Assembly: GCA_006226595.1 (NCBI GenBank)
Contig: SBGP01000066.1
Location: 62,001-126,000 of the forward strand
Direction of reading: 5' to 3'
Length of the DNA stretch: 64,000 nt
From: Deltaproteobacteria bacterium
GTDB lineage: Bacteria > Myxococcota_A > UBA796 > GCA-2862545
Positions within the stretch are counted from its first letter, which is position 1. The number at the start of each line of letters is the position of its first letter. Of the stretch, positions 30,272-38,499 are shown one piece after another. A program made the translations under genes and the position numbers. The notes beneath the pieces were generated by a model. That model was not told the origin of the DNA, did not search any database, and saw only the letters and a program-made list of their open reading frames with translations.

Positions 30272-30648
30272 TCCTGCACGCCGAGCGTGAAGTCCCGCTC
30301 GAAGCGGCGACCTTGCGTGCGCTCGTGCTCGACCCGGCGCAGTGGAGCCTGTTCCCCGGCATCGAGTCGATCGCCGTCGAGGGCTCCGAGGTCCAGCTCG
30401 CCCTGCGCGGTCCGCGCCGCTTGTCGGTGCGGGTGGAGCTACGCGAGACCGAGGAGGGGGCGGTGGCCGAGCTCGTCGAGGGCGACCTGCGAGCGCTGCA
30501 CGTCGAGGTGCGTATCCGCGCGGTGGAGAAGGGGGCCTACGTCGTTCTCGACATGGACCTGCAGGCTCCCTACGCCGTGCCGGGACCGCTGCTCGCGGAG
30601 CTCGAGCAGGTCACGCTCGCGCGATGGCTAGGGGCGCTCGGCGGCTGA
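30268..30648 (+). CDS. Small SRPBCC (START-like) protein
   Basis: A 126-residue protein whose pattern fits the SRPBCC / coenzyme-Q-binding-like fold: an opening strand VILHAEREVPLEAATLRALVLD-like, then WSLFPGIESIAV, a run of amphipathic strands, and a long C-terminal helix after AVPGPLLAELEQV. The GTG start overlaps the RecG-like stop (GTGA), so translation is coupled and no other start fits. Its final 21 bases overlap the convergent hydrolase gene. The fold binds hydrophobic ligands in many proteins. Why it is coupled to a RecG relative is unclear. Confidence 0.72.
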   Translation: MILHAEREVPLEAATLRALVLDPAQWSLFPGIESIAVEGSEVQLALRGPRRLSVRVELRETEEGAVAELVEGDLRALHVEVRIRAVEKGAYVVLDMDLQAPYAVPGPLLAELEQVTLARWLGALGG

Positions 30649-31566
30649 CGCGTCGGCAGCGGTGGCATCCGACGGCGTGATCGCCTGCGTGTAGACGTCG
30701 TGCGCGACGAGGAAGCGCTCGATGCGCCGGTTGATCGTCTCGGGGTACTCGACGATCGCCGCGTGCGAGCCTTCGGCGAGGATGAACAGCTCGGAGTTCG
30801 GGAGCAGCTCGGCCATCTTCTCGCTGCGGTGGAGCGGCGTGAACAGGTCGTTCTCCCCGGCGATGACCAGCGTCGGCGTCTCGCACTGGGGCAGGAAGTC
30901 CGTGAGGTCGTGGTCCGCCATCAGCTCGCACATGCGCATGAACACCTGGGGGTCGAGGTGCACCATGTGGTCGAGGTAGTTCTCGAGGTCGCGCCGCTGG
31001 CAGTAGTACTTGTCGACCAGTCCGGTGCCGCGTCCGACCGCGAAGGACAGGGGAGAGGCGTAGATCGGGCGCAGCATCCGGCCCGTGTTGCGCCCGCCCA
31101 TCTTCGCCATCGCGTTCAGCACGCCGAAGGCGCGGCGGCTGTACGGGCTGTCCATGAACGTGTCGAGGGGACGCGCAAAGGTGCCGAACATGGGCACGAG
31201 CGCAGCGGCACGCTCGGGGAACTGCTTGGCGAACTCAAGGATCACCTGGCAGCCCATGGAGTGGCCGAGCAGCACCGCGGGCTGGTCGATCCCGGCGGCA
31301 TCCATGACCAGCGCCAGGTCTCGGGCGTTGTTCTCGACGGACAGGTCCGCGGCGCGGACGTCCTTCGGGGTGCCGGAAAGGCCGTGTCCTCGGTAGTCCC
31401 AGACCACCACCTGGAAGTGCTCACGGAAGTGACGCACCACGTACTTGAAGAAGAACGTGGATACGCCGACGCCGTTGCAGCATACGAGCGGCGGGCCTTC
31501 GCCCACCGAGCGCCAGTAGAGGCCGATGCCATCGTCGGTCTGTGCGAAGCCGCTGTCGATCGTCAT
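30628..31566 (-). CDS. Alpha/beta hydrolase
   Basis: A 312-residue alpha/beta hydrolase fold protein. The oxyanion region CCNGVGVSTFFF, the WDYRGHGLSG turn, the nucleophile elbow LLGHSMGCQV (Ser near 102), the acid in GENDLFTP and the catalytic His in AEGSHAAIVE give a full triad. No signal peptide, so it is cytoplasmic. The substrate is unknown; relatives include haloperoxidase-like and ester hydrolases. It follows the three membrane-protein genes on the same strand after 21 bases. The 3' end overlaps the convergent SRPBCC gene. Confidence 0.9.
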   Translation of the reverse strand: MTIDSGFAQTDDGIGLYWRSVGEGPPLVCCNGVGVSTFFFKYVVRHFREHFQVVVWDYRGHGLSGTPKDVRAADLSVENNARDLALVMDAAGIDQPAVLLGHSMGCQVILEFAKQFPERAAALVPMFGTFARPLDTFMDSPYSRRAFGVLNAMAKMGGRNTGRMLRPIYASPLSFAVGRGTGLVDKYYCQRRDLENYLDHMVHLDPQVFMRMCELMADHDLTDFLPQCETPTLVIAGENDLFTPLHRSEKMAELLPNSELFILAEGSHAAIVEYPETINRRIERFLVAHDVYTQAITPSDATAADASAAERP

Positions 31567-31587
31567 GCGTTCTCCGCGCCGTTCGTA

Positions 31588-32376
31588 TCACGCATCGGGG
31601 AACAGGGCGTCGTGCACACGCACCTTGAATGCGATCCCGAACATCGGCCCGATGATCGGGATGTTTCCGGCCACCATGTTGATCAGCACGGCCACGAGGG
31701 TCAGCGTACCCGCGCCGCCGATGTCGCCCGTCACCGTCGAGGCGGACGTGGTGAGCGCCTGGATGGGGCCGCGGCGATCGAGGGCGACGAGCGAGCTGGC
31801 CCAGAACAGCACCCACATCGCGACGAATGCCCCGACGTACACGAAGAACACTCCGATGAACGCCGCGAAGCTCGCCGCGAGGGACACCGCGACCACCGAG
31901 GGCAGGTCCACGAACATCGTCGAGAAGGGGGAACCGATGCTCAGCGGTTCTTCGCCTCGGATGTGTTTCTGCATGGCGCGCTCGGTGCTCGCGTGCATCG
32001 GCATGAGCACGCCGGCGATCACCGCGAAGAACAGCAGGAAGATCAGGAACATGCCGCCGAACATGAGCAGCAGGCCGATCACACCGCCCGCGTCACCGCC
32101 GATGGCGGCGCCGATGCCCATGCCACCGAACGCGGCGATGAACATGCCGAAGTACAGCACGAAGATGCTGCCGACGATGACCACCATGCTCACGCCGAAG
32201 TAGGACAGGCCCGCCATGGCGTACGGGCCGATGTCCGCGGTGAAGTGCTCGATGGTCTCGTTGAACAGGTCACCGACGGCGGGCAGCTCGCCGGGCGCCC
32301 GGGTCTTCTTCACCGGCGCGACGGCGTCGTCGTCCTTGGGCTCGTCCTTGGGCGGCTCGAATGCGTCGTCGCTCAT
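31588..32376 (-). CDS. Multi-spanning membrane protein of unknown function
   Basis: A 262-residue protein with an acidic, Pro/Lys-rich cytoplasmic N-terminus (residues 1-40) and about five or six hydrophobic segments (about 50-75, 85-115, 145-175, 180-205, 225-250). There is a conserved-looking amphipathic loop (MPMHASTERAMQKHIRG). The pattern resembles DUF4013-type or yckC/RDD-like membrane proteins, but I cannot assign it. The ATG at 32376 was chosen because GGAGGA lies 5-10 bases upstream and it overlaps the preceding stop by ATGA. Gly-rich helices (GGMGIGAAIGGDAGG) suggest close helix packing. Confidence 0.72.
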   Translation of the reverse strand: MSDDAFEPPKDEPKDDDAVAPVKKTRAPGELPAVGDLFNETIEHFTADIGPYAMAGLSYFGVSMVVIVGSIFVLYFGMFIAAFGGMGIGAAIGGDAGGVIGLLLMFGGMFLIFLLFFAVIAGVLMPMHASTERAMQKHIRGEEPLSIGSPFSTMFVDLPSVVAVSLAASFAAFIGVFFVYVGAFVAMWVLFWASSLVALDRRGPIQALTTSASTVTGDIGGAGTLTLVAVLINMVAGNIPIIGPMFGIAFKVRVHDALFPDA

Positions 32377-32744
32377 GCGTCCTCCGGCGGGGATGGTACG
32401 CCAGGGGTAGGGGACCGCGCGAGCCGGAGCAGCCGGACGATGAGCGCCACCACGCCTGCGAGGCCGAGCCAGGTCGCGAGGTACAGCGGGGGGCCGAGGC
32501 GGTTGTAGGCCCACGCGCGTGACAGCTGGGCGCGCGACATCGCCGTGAACGACCGGGTGAGGCCGCAGGTGGCGCAGGGCTCGCCCGCGGCGCGGAGCGG
32601 ACAGGGCTCGGTGAGCTGGACGGTGCCAGACTCGATGGCCTCGGGGCTGACCGCGACGCTCACCGCCAGCACGGCGACCAGGGGGACGGCGACCAGCGCG
32701 AGCACGGCGATCAGGTACGTGAGGATCAGGCGTTGGCCGCTCAC
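32373..32744 (-). CDS. DUF2752 family membrane protein
   Basis: A 123-residue protein with two hydrophobic segments (about 6-30 and 90-112). The DUF2752 hallmark lies in the middle: CPLRAAGEPCATCGLTRSF, then MSRAQLSRAWAYN. Function unknown. The GTG at 32744 is taken because the preceding gene stops 4 bases upstream, and longer versions would overlap it with a basic, non-membrane leader. The stop overlaps the next start (ATGA). The family is often encoded beside small membrane proteins such as its neighbour at 32749. Confidence 0.75.
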   Translation of the reverse strand: MSGQRLILTYLIAVLALVAVPLVAVLAVSVAVSPEAIESGTVQLTEPCPLRAAGEPCATCGLTRSFTAMSRAQLSRAWAYNRLGPPLYLATWLGLAGVVALIVRLLRLARSPTPGVPSPPEDA

Positions 32745-32748
32745 GCGC

Positions 32749-33111
32749 CTAGGCGAGACCGAGCATCGCGCTGACGAACGACGCGAACCACAGCGCCAGT
32801 GTCGGCCCACACGCGAGCACGATGGCGATCAGGCTCAGCAGCAGGCCCACGACCGAGAGGCCGAGGCCGACCTTGGCCTTGCCCTGCTGCTCTTCGGACA
32901 GCTCTTCGTCGCCCATCTTCATGAACCCGAAGACCATGCCTCCCGCGCTGAGCAGGGCGGCGAGCGCCGAGAGGATCGACGACGCCATCGGCAGCAGCAT
33001 GCAGCACAGGCCGAAGAAGGCCGCGGCCACCGAGAGTACGGCGGAAATCAGACCGAGTACGGCCGAGACGGCACCGACGATTTGGGCGGTGCTTCCGCTG
33101 GTGTTCTCCAC
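32749..33111 (-). CDS. Small membrane protein of unknown function
   Basis: A 120-residue protein with three hydrophobic segments (about 8-32, 33-62, 78-115) and a charged loop (MGDEELSEEQQGKAK). It has the look of DUF4190-type small membrane proteins often found next to DUF2752 genes. No catalytic motif is visible. It is first of a four-gene minus-strand set (32749, 32373, 31588, 30628) with 4-base spacing or overlaps. A tRNA gene and its terminator lie just upstream. Confidence 0.65.
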   Translation of the reverse strand: MENTSGSTAQIVGAVSAVLGLISAVLSVAAAFFGLCCMLLPMASSILSALAALLSAGGMVFGFMKMGDEELSEEQQGKAKVGLGLSVVGLLLSLIAIVLACGPTLALWFASFVSAMLGLA

Positions 33112-33181
33112 GAGGCCTCCAAGACCCCGCGACGATACCGCGGCCGGGCAGGCGTGGGGCCGAGAATCGGGGCCACCAACG

Positions 33182-33209
33182 AAAACGGCCCTCCGAAGCG
33201 GAGGGCCGT
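33182..33209 (-). terminator. Rho-independent terminator of tRNA-Ala
   Basis: A 10-bp perfect stem (ACGGCCCTCC, 33185-33194, with GGAGGGCCGT, 33200-33209) and a 5-base loop, followed on the minus strand by TTTT (33185-33182). It begins 6 bases after the tRNA 3' end. Confidence 0.85.
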
Positions 33210-33214
33210 CTAGG

Positions 33215-33290
33215 TGGTGGAGGATACGGGACTCGAACCCGTGACCTCAGCAATGCGAATGCTGCGCTCTCCCAGCTGAGCTAATCCCCC
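33215..33290 (-). tRNA. tRNA-Ala (anticodon CGC)
   Basis: 76 bases including an encoded CCA. The acceptor stem GGGGGAT pairs with ATCCTCC (one G-U pair). The D arm contains AGCTCAGCTGGGAGAGC. The anticodon stem CAGCA/TGCTG encloses the loop TTCGCAT with anticodon CGC, which reads the GCG alanine codon. The T arm contains GGGTTCGAGTCCC. All arms are intact and a good terminator follows. GCG is a frequent Ala codon in this GC-rich genome, so a dedicated CGC isoacceptor makes sense. Confidence 0.95.
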
Positions 33291-33300
33291 AGGCCCGCGG

Positions 33301-33328
33301 CATGTAACACCATGGTCCGAACGGGCAA
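33301..33328 (-). promoter_or_regulatory. Candidate tRNA-Ala promoter
   Basis: On the minus strand, TTGCCC (33328-33323), a 16-base spacer, then TACATG (33306-33301), ending 10 bases before the tRNA 5' end. A weak sigma-70-like match, supported mainly by position. Confidence 0.35.
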
Positions 33329-33337
33329 GGGAAGTCG

Positions 33338-33364
33338 GAGCGAGATCGCGAGACGCGATCGCTC
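33338..33364 (-). terminator. Hairpin downstream of the TPR-zincin gene
   Basis: GATCGCG-AGA-CGCGATC forms a perfect 7-bp inner stem, extended by GAGCG/CGCTC after a 2-base bulge. It lies about 75 bases after the stop at 33440, ahead of the tRNA promoter, so it may end the chaperone-associated transcript. No T-run follows. Confidence 0.4.
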
Positions 33365-33439
33365 TCGTTGTGGGGTCCCGGTCGATCCACGGCGTGCAAG
33401 CGCCGCTTTGTCCGCACCGGCGGACCGCGGAATTCTGGC

Positions 33440-34273
33440 CTAGTCGAGCCCGCGCTGCTCGAGGTCGTCTTCGTCGAGCCCGAGGAAGTGCCCGACCTCG
33501 TGGAGCACGGTGATCTGCAGCTCCTCGATCAGTCGGTCGCGGTCGGCAGCCATGCGCTCGAGATTGCGTCGGAAGAGCACGATGGTGGCGGGCAGCGTCG
33601 CGAACGGGCCCTCGGTCGTGCGGTCCATGAGGCTCGAGCCTGAGAAGAAGCCGAGCAGCATCGCCGGGGACGCTGGCGGGTCGAACGAGGCACAGGTCTC
33701 GTCGTCGGGCAGCTCCTCGAGGAGGATGGCGACGTTCTCGAGATAGGCGCGGATCGAAGGGTGCATGGCCATCAGCGCCTGCTGCACCACGGCCTCGACC
33801 AGGGCATCGTCCATCGGGGTTGGCGGCGCGTAACCCTCGGGATCGAGACGGAAGGCCTTTCGGTAGTCGCGCTGTGCGCCCGCTTCGTCGCCGCGCCGCT
33901 CACGGAGGAGGGCACGGACGTAGTAGCCCTCGGGCTCGCCGGGGTCGGCGCGAATGGCGCGAAGGGCCGCGTTGCGCGCTTCTTCGTAGCGCAACTGGTC
34001 GAAGAGCACGCTCGCGAGTCCACTCCACGACGAGGCGTGCTGGGGATCGGCGCGCAGGGCCGCCCGGTAGTGCTCCTCGGCAGCCTCGGGCTCCTGCAGG
34101 TCGCGAAGTGCGTCGCCGAGCAGGAAGTGGGCACCGGGGTGTCCGGGGTCGACCTCGAGGACCTGCGTGCACAGGTCGAGCACGCGCTCGATGTCACCGC
34201 GTTCGAGCGCAGACTCCGCCGCATCGAGCTGGCGGTCGATCTCGCTCCGCACGGGCTCGCGCGGAGGGCTCAT
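33440..34273 (-). CDS. TPR protein with zincin-like metallopeptidase domain
   Basis: 277 residues. Residues about 10-135 are three or four tetratricopeptide repeats (ALERGDIERVLDLCTQVLEVDPGHPG-type units, GDALRDLQEPEAAEEHYRAALRADP-type units). Residues about 150-277 are a Zincin_1-family metallopeptidase: PATIVLFRRNLERMAADRD, then the zinc motif HEVGHFLGLDEDDL (HExxHxxGxxE/D), with two His and the catalytic Glu intact. No signal peptide. The start overlaps the stop of the J-like protein gene (ATGA), so it is part of the chaperone cluster. TPRs could dock Hsp70 tails or clients and the zincin could cleave them; that is inference. Confidence 0.85.
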   Translation of the reverse strand: MSPPREPVRSEIDRQLDAAESALERGDIERVLDLCTQVLEVDPGHPGAHFLLGDALRDLQEPEAAEEHYRAALRADPQHASSWSGLASVLFDQLRYEEARNAALRAIRADPGEPEGYYVRALLRERRGDEAGAQRDYRKAFRLDPEGYAPPTPMDDALVEAVVQQALMAMHPSIRAYLENVAILLEELPDDETCASFDPPASPAMLLGFFSGSSLMDRTTEGPFATLPATIVLFRRNLERMAADRDRLIEELQITVLHEVGHFLGLDEDDLEQRGLD

Positions 34274-35979
34274 GGCGTGACTTGGTAGTCGTAGCGCACG
34301 GTGGCGTAGTCACCCTCCTCGAGAGGGTGCACGTACACCGCAGCCGCCTGTCGGGTCAGGCAGGTGCGCACGCGCGGATCGTTGATGCCGTCGCCTTCCA
34401 TCTCGACGCCCTGAGCGCGACCGCTCTGGCGGATGTGGATGCGAACGGTTCCGCTCATGGTCTTGCCCGGCTCGGCTGCGATGGCGATGCACGCGTCCAT
34501 GGCCTTGGAGCGCGGCTTCATCACCTTCTGGACGACCTCCTGGTCCAGGGTTCCCTGGATCATCTGGGCCGTGGGCTTGAAGTCCATCGCTTCGGTGAGC
34601 TCGAGCATCACCGGCACCTCGAGCGCCTGGTCGGCGGGCACGGTGATCTGCTGCTCGTAGGTGCGGAAGTTCCGCTGGGACACGCGCAGCTTCACGCCGC
34701 CGGTCGGCGGGTTGGCCACGTAGACCACCGAGCCGCTGCCCACGGACTGGCTGTTGAGGAGCACGTCGTCCGCAGAGGGGTCGATCTGGATCGTGAGGCC
34801 GGGCTGTCCGCCGCCCTGGATCGTGTTCATCGAGCCGAGCAGGACCGCGAGGCCGATGGCGAGAATGGCTGCGACGGCCAGGAAGGCTGTCACCGGGCGG
34901 ATCTTGCGCCGCTTCGCCTCGAAGACGATCTGGGCGCGATCACCCCGCTCGGTGACGATGTGGATGGCGCCGGTGGCCTCGGCCTCCTCGAACTCGGGGA
35001 GGATGGTCACGCGCAGGGTCTGCTCGTTGGTGGTCGGCGAGAGGTGCGCCGGCTCGACCCGCAGCCACTCGGGCGCGGTCGAGGTGACGAAGCCGTTCAT
35101 CGGCATCGCGGTGCGGAGCCGGATCTCGTCGTGCACCGGGGAGTTGGCCACGCCGAAGCGGCGTACAGGCTCGCCGAAGATCTCGAGTCGCGGCGCACCG
35201 GGCACGGTGTCGGGCATCGCGGTGCGCTGGCGGACCGGAGGTGCCGTGGGGGCCTTGGCGCCCGACGGGGTGGGCGTGGACTCGCGCTGGGTCGCTGGGG
35301 GAGCGGTGCTCTGGCGGGCGAGGTCGTACGCCTCGCGGGTGCGCGGGTCGCCGAGTACGCGCCAGGCCTGGTCCGCGGCCTCCATGCGGCTGCGGGCCGC
35401 GGCGGGCTCGGGGGTGCCCTTGGCCTCGCGGTAGGCGGTCCGGTAGGCGTCGTAGATCGAGTCGCGGGACGCCGCGTTGTTCACGCCGAGCACGGCGTAG
35501 TGATCGGACGCCTTCTCGGACTCGGAGAGCTCCGGCAGGGGAGCGGCGACGCCCATCTCCGTACACAGGCGATCGAGCGTCTCCTGGAACGTCTGCTCGC
35601 TGATGCCGAGCTCACCGGCCTGGTGACGAAGGAACTCGGCCTGTTCTCCGGTGAGGCGCCCGCCCTTGAGCACGCCCTTGATGGTCATCTCGAGCACGGG
35701 CAGGTGCTCGGACTCCTGCCGACGACGCACGTCGTCGATGTACTCGAGCGGCGTCTGGAGCACGGCATCGAGCGCGCTGAAGTGCTTGATCATGAACAGC
35801 GCTTGCTTCTTGTACTTGGGGTTGCTCTGCATCCCCTGCATGTACTTGCGCTTTTCCTTGAGCTTGGCGCGCAGCTCGTCGACGGACGCGGTGTGGTCCA
35901 TGCCGAGGTAGGCGAGCAGATCGGAGGCGCCTACGAGAGTCGAAAACTCGTGAGCCAGCTCCAGGTTCTTTCCGCTCAT
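34270..35979 (-). CDS. Membrane-anchored J-like protein with AgmX-type C-terminal domain
   Basis: A 569-residue protein. The ATG at 35979 follows GGGAG and is preferred over 36006. Residues about 15-85 hold a helical domain (LLAYLGMDHTASVDELRAKL, then YKKQALFMIKHFSALDAVL). Residues 158-225 look like a J domain (SDHYAVLGVNNAASRDSIYDAYR, ending WRVLGDPRTREAYD) but lack the HPD tripeptide. Residues 225-265 are a Pro/Ala/Thr linker and 265-350 a strand-rich domain. One membrane helix lies at about 362-382. Beyond it are a PEGA-like segment (LLNSQSVGSGS, about 400-450) and an AgmX/PglI-type end (MDACIAIA, GTVRIHIRQSGR, RVRTCLTRQAAAVYVHP). It would link the cytoplasm to the periplasm. It has its own candidate promoter and overlaps the TPR-zincin gene. 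Confidence 0.8.
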   Translation of the reverse strand: MSGKNLELAHEFSTLVGASDLLAYLGMDHTASVDELRAKLKEKRKYMQGMQSNPKYKKQALFMIKHFSALDAVLQTPLEYIDDVRRRQESEHLPVLEMTIKGVLKGGRLTGEQAEFLRHQAGELGISEQTFQETLDRLCTEMGVAAPLPELSESEKASDHYAVLGVNNAASRDSIYDAYRTAYREAKGTPEPAAARSRMEAADQAWRVLGDPRTREAYDLARQSTAPPATQRESTPTPSGAKAPTAPPVRQRTAMPDTVPGAPRLEIFGEPVRRFGVANSPVHDEIRLRTAMPMNGFVTSTAPEWLRVEPAHLSPTTNEQTLRVTILPEFEEAEATGAIHIVTERGDRAQIVFEAKRRKIRPVTAFLAVAAILAIGLAVLLGSMNTIQGGGQPGLTIQIDPSADDVLLNSQSVGSGSVVYVANPPTGGVKLRVSQRNFRTYEQQITVPADQALEVPVMLELTEAMDFKPTAQMIQGTLDQEVVQKVMKPRSKAMDACIAIAAEPGKTMSGTVRIHIRQSGRAQGVEMEGDGINDPRVRTCLTRQAAAVYVHPLEEGDYATVRYDYQVTP

Positions 35980-36071
35980 CCGACTCCCGGCCATCACTCG
36001 AGGCACGGCTGTTGCGCACTGGGCTCATCGCGACGCACGGCGCGTAAGCCATGCGGTTCCCAAGCCCTCGG

Positions 36072-36100
36072 GTTCTACCCCTACGGACGCGGCGGGTCAA
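36072..36100 (-). promoter_or_regulatory. Candidate sigma-70 promoter for the J-like/TPR-zincin pair
   Basis: On the minus strand, TTGACC (36100-36095, five of six to consensus), a 17-base spacer, then TAGAAC (36077-36072, four of six). It lies about 93 bases ahead of the start at 35979, in the 250-base gap after the DnaK-like gene. It suggests this pair can be transcribed separately from the upstream Hsp70 genes. Confidence 0.5.
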
Positions 36101-36229
36101 TGTATCGCGTCACCGCGTTGCCACCGCCACCTCTCCCATTGCCGAAACCCGTGGGTAGGGGGAGGTTTTGGGGGCTCTGGCAAACCGGGCTCCGGGAACG
36201 ACAGGGCGCCCCCGTCGATCCGCGGAAGA

Positions 36230-37948
36230 TCAGTCGACGTTCATGTTGCGCATGTGGCTACGCGCCCGAGACAGCTGATCGGCCGTCATGCCGCCCTGGA
36301 ACTGGATCTGGGCTTCCTTTTCCTTGCCCGTCTCGACGTCGATGACGCGGACCTGCAGGATCTGGTCGACACCGTAGCTGTAGATGACCTCGATCGGCGT
36401 GCCGCGCGGACGCGGCGGAAGGCCGGTGAGCTCGACCTTGCCGATGACCGTGACCTCGTCACGACGCTCACCGACACCCTCGGTGACCTCGACGCGCACG
36501 GCGGTCATGTTCTCGTAGGCGTAGGCAAAGCGGCCCTTGTACCGGTGGGGCACGCGCGTTCCCTGCGGGATCAGCTCGACGACACGCTCTTCGCGGTTGC
36601 GGTCGAGCACCACGATGCCGAGCGGGTGGGTGGTCGCGTCCTCGATGGTCACGCCGGGCAGGCCGAACGTGGGCTCCTCGGGGGGCTTCTGGCTGCCGCT
36701 TCCGGCGACGAGCGAGCCACCGTAGGCGAGGCCGATGGCGGCGGCCTTGGGGCGGTTCGGGTCCGGCGCGGGCTGTGGGGCCGACTGGGGCGCGGGCTCG
36801 ACCTTGCGCTCCTCGCGCTTGACCTCCTTCGCGCGGCTCACCATCTGCTGGCGCTGGGCGAGCAGGGCAGGGTGGTTCGGGCGATGACGGAACACACCGG
36901 CCAGCGAGGCGCCGAGGGCCACGCACTCGTCCGGGTTCACGCCTTCGGCCGGAGGCTTGCCAGCCAGGCTCTCGAGCAGGTTGCTGATCATCGGCATGCG
37001 GGTCGAGCCACCAACGAGCAGGACGTCGTCGAGGTCTTCCCAGCGCAGCCGCGCCTTCTCGAGCACGATGTTCGCGGTGTCCTCGCACTGCTCGACGAGG
37101 TCCCGGGTGAGCTCCTCGAACTCGGTGCGCGTGATCGGCACGACCATGCGCTGACCGCGGTAGTTCACCGGGATCACCGCCCGCTCCTTGCTGGAGAGGG
37201 AGATCTTCGCATTGAGGCAGCGCTCGTACAGCTCCTGGTACGGGGCGGCGTCGTCGCGAGGGTCGAGCTGGAACTTCTCGTAGAACTGCTCGGCCACGTG
37301 GTTGAGCAGACGGTCGTCCCAGTCCTTGCCGCCGAGCTCGGCGTTGCCGTCGGACGCGATGGTCGTGAGGCGCGTGCCGCGGATCTCCATGACCGTGACG
37401 TCGAAGGTACCGCCGCCGAGGTCGAACACGAGCAGCTTGCGCTTGCCGCCGATGCGGTCGAGGCCGTAGGCGATGGCTGCCGCGGTCGGCTCGTTGATGA
37501 TCGAGAGCACGTTGAGGCCCGCGATCTGGCCCGCTTCCGCGGTGGCTCCGCGCTGGGCGGAGTTGAAGTACGCGGGCACGGTGATGACGGCGTCGTTCAC
37601 GTCGACGCCGAGCAGCTCTTCGGCATCCTCCTTGAGCTTGCGGAGGATGAGGGCGCTGACTTCCTGCGGCGTGTAGTCACGCCCGAAGAAGTCGAGGGTG
37701 AAGTCCTCTTCGCCCATGTGGCGCTTGATGAACCGCACGACGTTGTGCGGGTCGATGACGACCATCTTCACGGCCTCTTCGCCGACGATGCACGCGTCCT
37801 CGTCGTAGAAGTGCACAACCGAGGGCGTCGTCTGGAAGCCCTCGGCGTTGGTGATGATCTCCGGCTTGCCGTACCGGTTGACGTGGGCCATCGCCGAGAA
37901 CGTGGTTCCCAGGTCGATGCCCAGGACGATTTCGTCGTCCGTCGCCAT
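36230..37948 (-). CDS. Hsp70 (DnaK-like) protein lacking the C-terminal lid
   Basis: A 572-residue Hsp70 homologue. The ATPase domain is complete: [15 protein letters not shown] (about 10-24), [24 protein letters not shown] (Asp176), and [10 protein letters not shown] with [11 protein letters not shown]. Where DnaK has a short linker, about 70 residues rich in Pro, Ala, Glu and Gly follow (about 375-440). A shortened substrate-binding beta domain comes next ([12 protein letters not shown], about 455). The protein ends soon after [15 protein letters not shown], so the helical lid of canonical DnaK (about 640 residues) is absent. It lies 31 bases after the GrpE-like gene. A specialised rather than housekeeping chaperone is inferred. 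Confidence 0.9.
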   Translation of the reverse strand: MATDDEIVLGIDLGTTFSAMAHVNRYGKPEIITNAEGFQTTPSVVHFYDEDACIVGEEAVKMVVIDPHNVVRFIKRHMGEEDFTLDFFGRDYTPQEVSALILRKLKEDAEELLGVDVNDAVITVPAYFNSAQRGATAEAGQIAGLNVLSIINEPTAAAIAYGLDRIGGKRKLLVFDLGGGTFDVTVMEIRGTRLTTIASDGNAELGGKDWDDRLLNHVAEQFYEKFQLDPRDDAAPYQELYERCLNAKISLSSKERAVIPVNYRGQRMVVPITRTEFEELTRDLVEQCEDTANIVLEKARLRWEDLDDVLLVGGSTRMPMISNLLESLAGKPPAEGVNPDECVALGASLAGVFRHRPNHPALLAQRQQMVSRAKEVKREERKVEPAPQSAPQPAPDPNRPKAAAIGLAYGGSLVAGSGSQKPPEEPTFGLPGVTIEDATTHPLGIVVLDRNREERVVELIPQGTRVPHRYKGRFAYAYENMTAVRVEVTEGVGERRDEVTVIGKVELTGLPPRPRGTPIEVIYSYGVDQILQVRVIDVETGKEKEAQIQFQGGMTADQLSRARSHMRNMNVD

Positions 37949-37979
37949 TTGCTCTCCGGGGTGAAGTCAGGAGCCGTAG

Positions 37980-38480
37980 CTAGCCGCGTCGGCCGCCGCC
38001 CGTCTTCCGAGAAATGATGACTTCTTCCGCACGGAGGATGCGACCGGAGCGGGTGAAGCCCCGCTTGAGGATCTGCTTGATCTTGTAGTCCTCCTCGGCG
38101 TTGTCCGTGGGCTCGACCTTCACCGCCTTGTGGATCTTGCGATCGAAGGTGTCGAGGGCCTCCATCGGGTTCACGTCCCGGCGGTACAGGATCTCGAGGA
38201 ACTCGTCGATCAGGTACTGGAACGAGTCCGCGATGACGTCGGGGGACATCTCCTGCTTGACCATGCTCTCCTGGAACCAGTTGAGGCTGTCGTAGAACAG
38301 GAGCAGATCGAGGAGCAGGGGCTTCTCGGCCTGGAACAGGAAGTCGTCCTTGTACTGGCGCAGTTCCTCATAGAGCTGATCGAAGGCCTTTTCCTTGGCC
38401 TGATCGTTCTGGAGGCGGTCGGCCACCATGCGCTGGATGTCTCCGACGCTGGTCGCGATCGTGGCGAGATCTTCTGCCAT
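37980..38480 (-). CDS. GrpE-like nucleotide exchange factor
   Basis: A 166-residue protein whose centre and C-terminus resemble the GrpE family, including divergent GrpE-like proteins encoded beside accessory Hsp70 genes. The long N-terminal helix leads to LYEELRQYKDDFLFQAEKP, then LLLDLLLFYDSLNWF, a helical bundle, and a C-terminal small domain (QILKRGFTRSGRILRAEEVIIS) equivalent to the GrpE beta wing. It should release ADP from one or both flanking Hsp70 proteins. It is sandwiched between the two Hsp70 genes with 19- and 31-base gaps, giving a single operon. The tail is Gly/Arg rich. Confidence 0.78.
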   Translation of the reverse strand: MAEDLATIATSVGDIQRMVADRLQNDQAKEKAFDQLYEELRQYKDDFLFQAEKPLLLDLLLFYDSLNWFQESMVKQEMSPDVIADSFQYLIDEFLEILYRRDVNPMEALDTFDRKIHKAVKVEPTDNAEEDYKIKQILKRGFTRSGRILRAEEVIISRKTGGGRRG

Positions 38481-38499
38481 CAGTGGGATCCTCTAGTCG

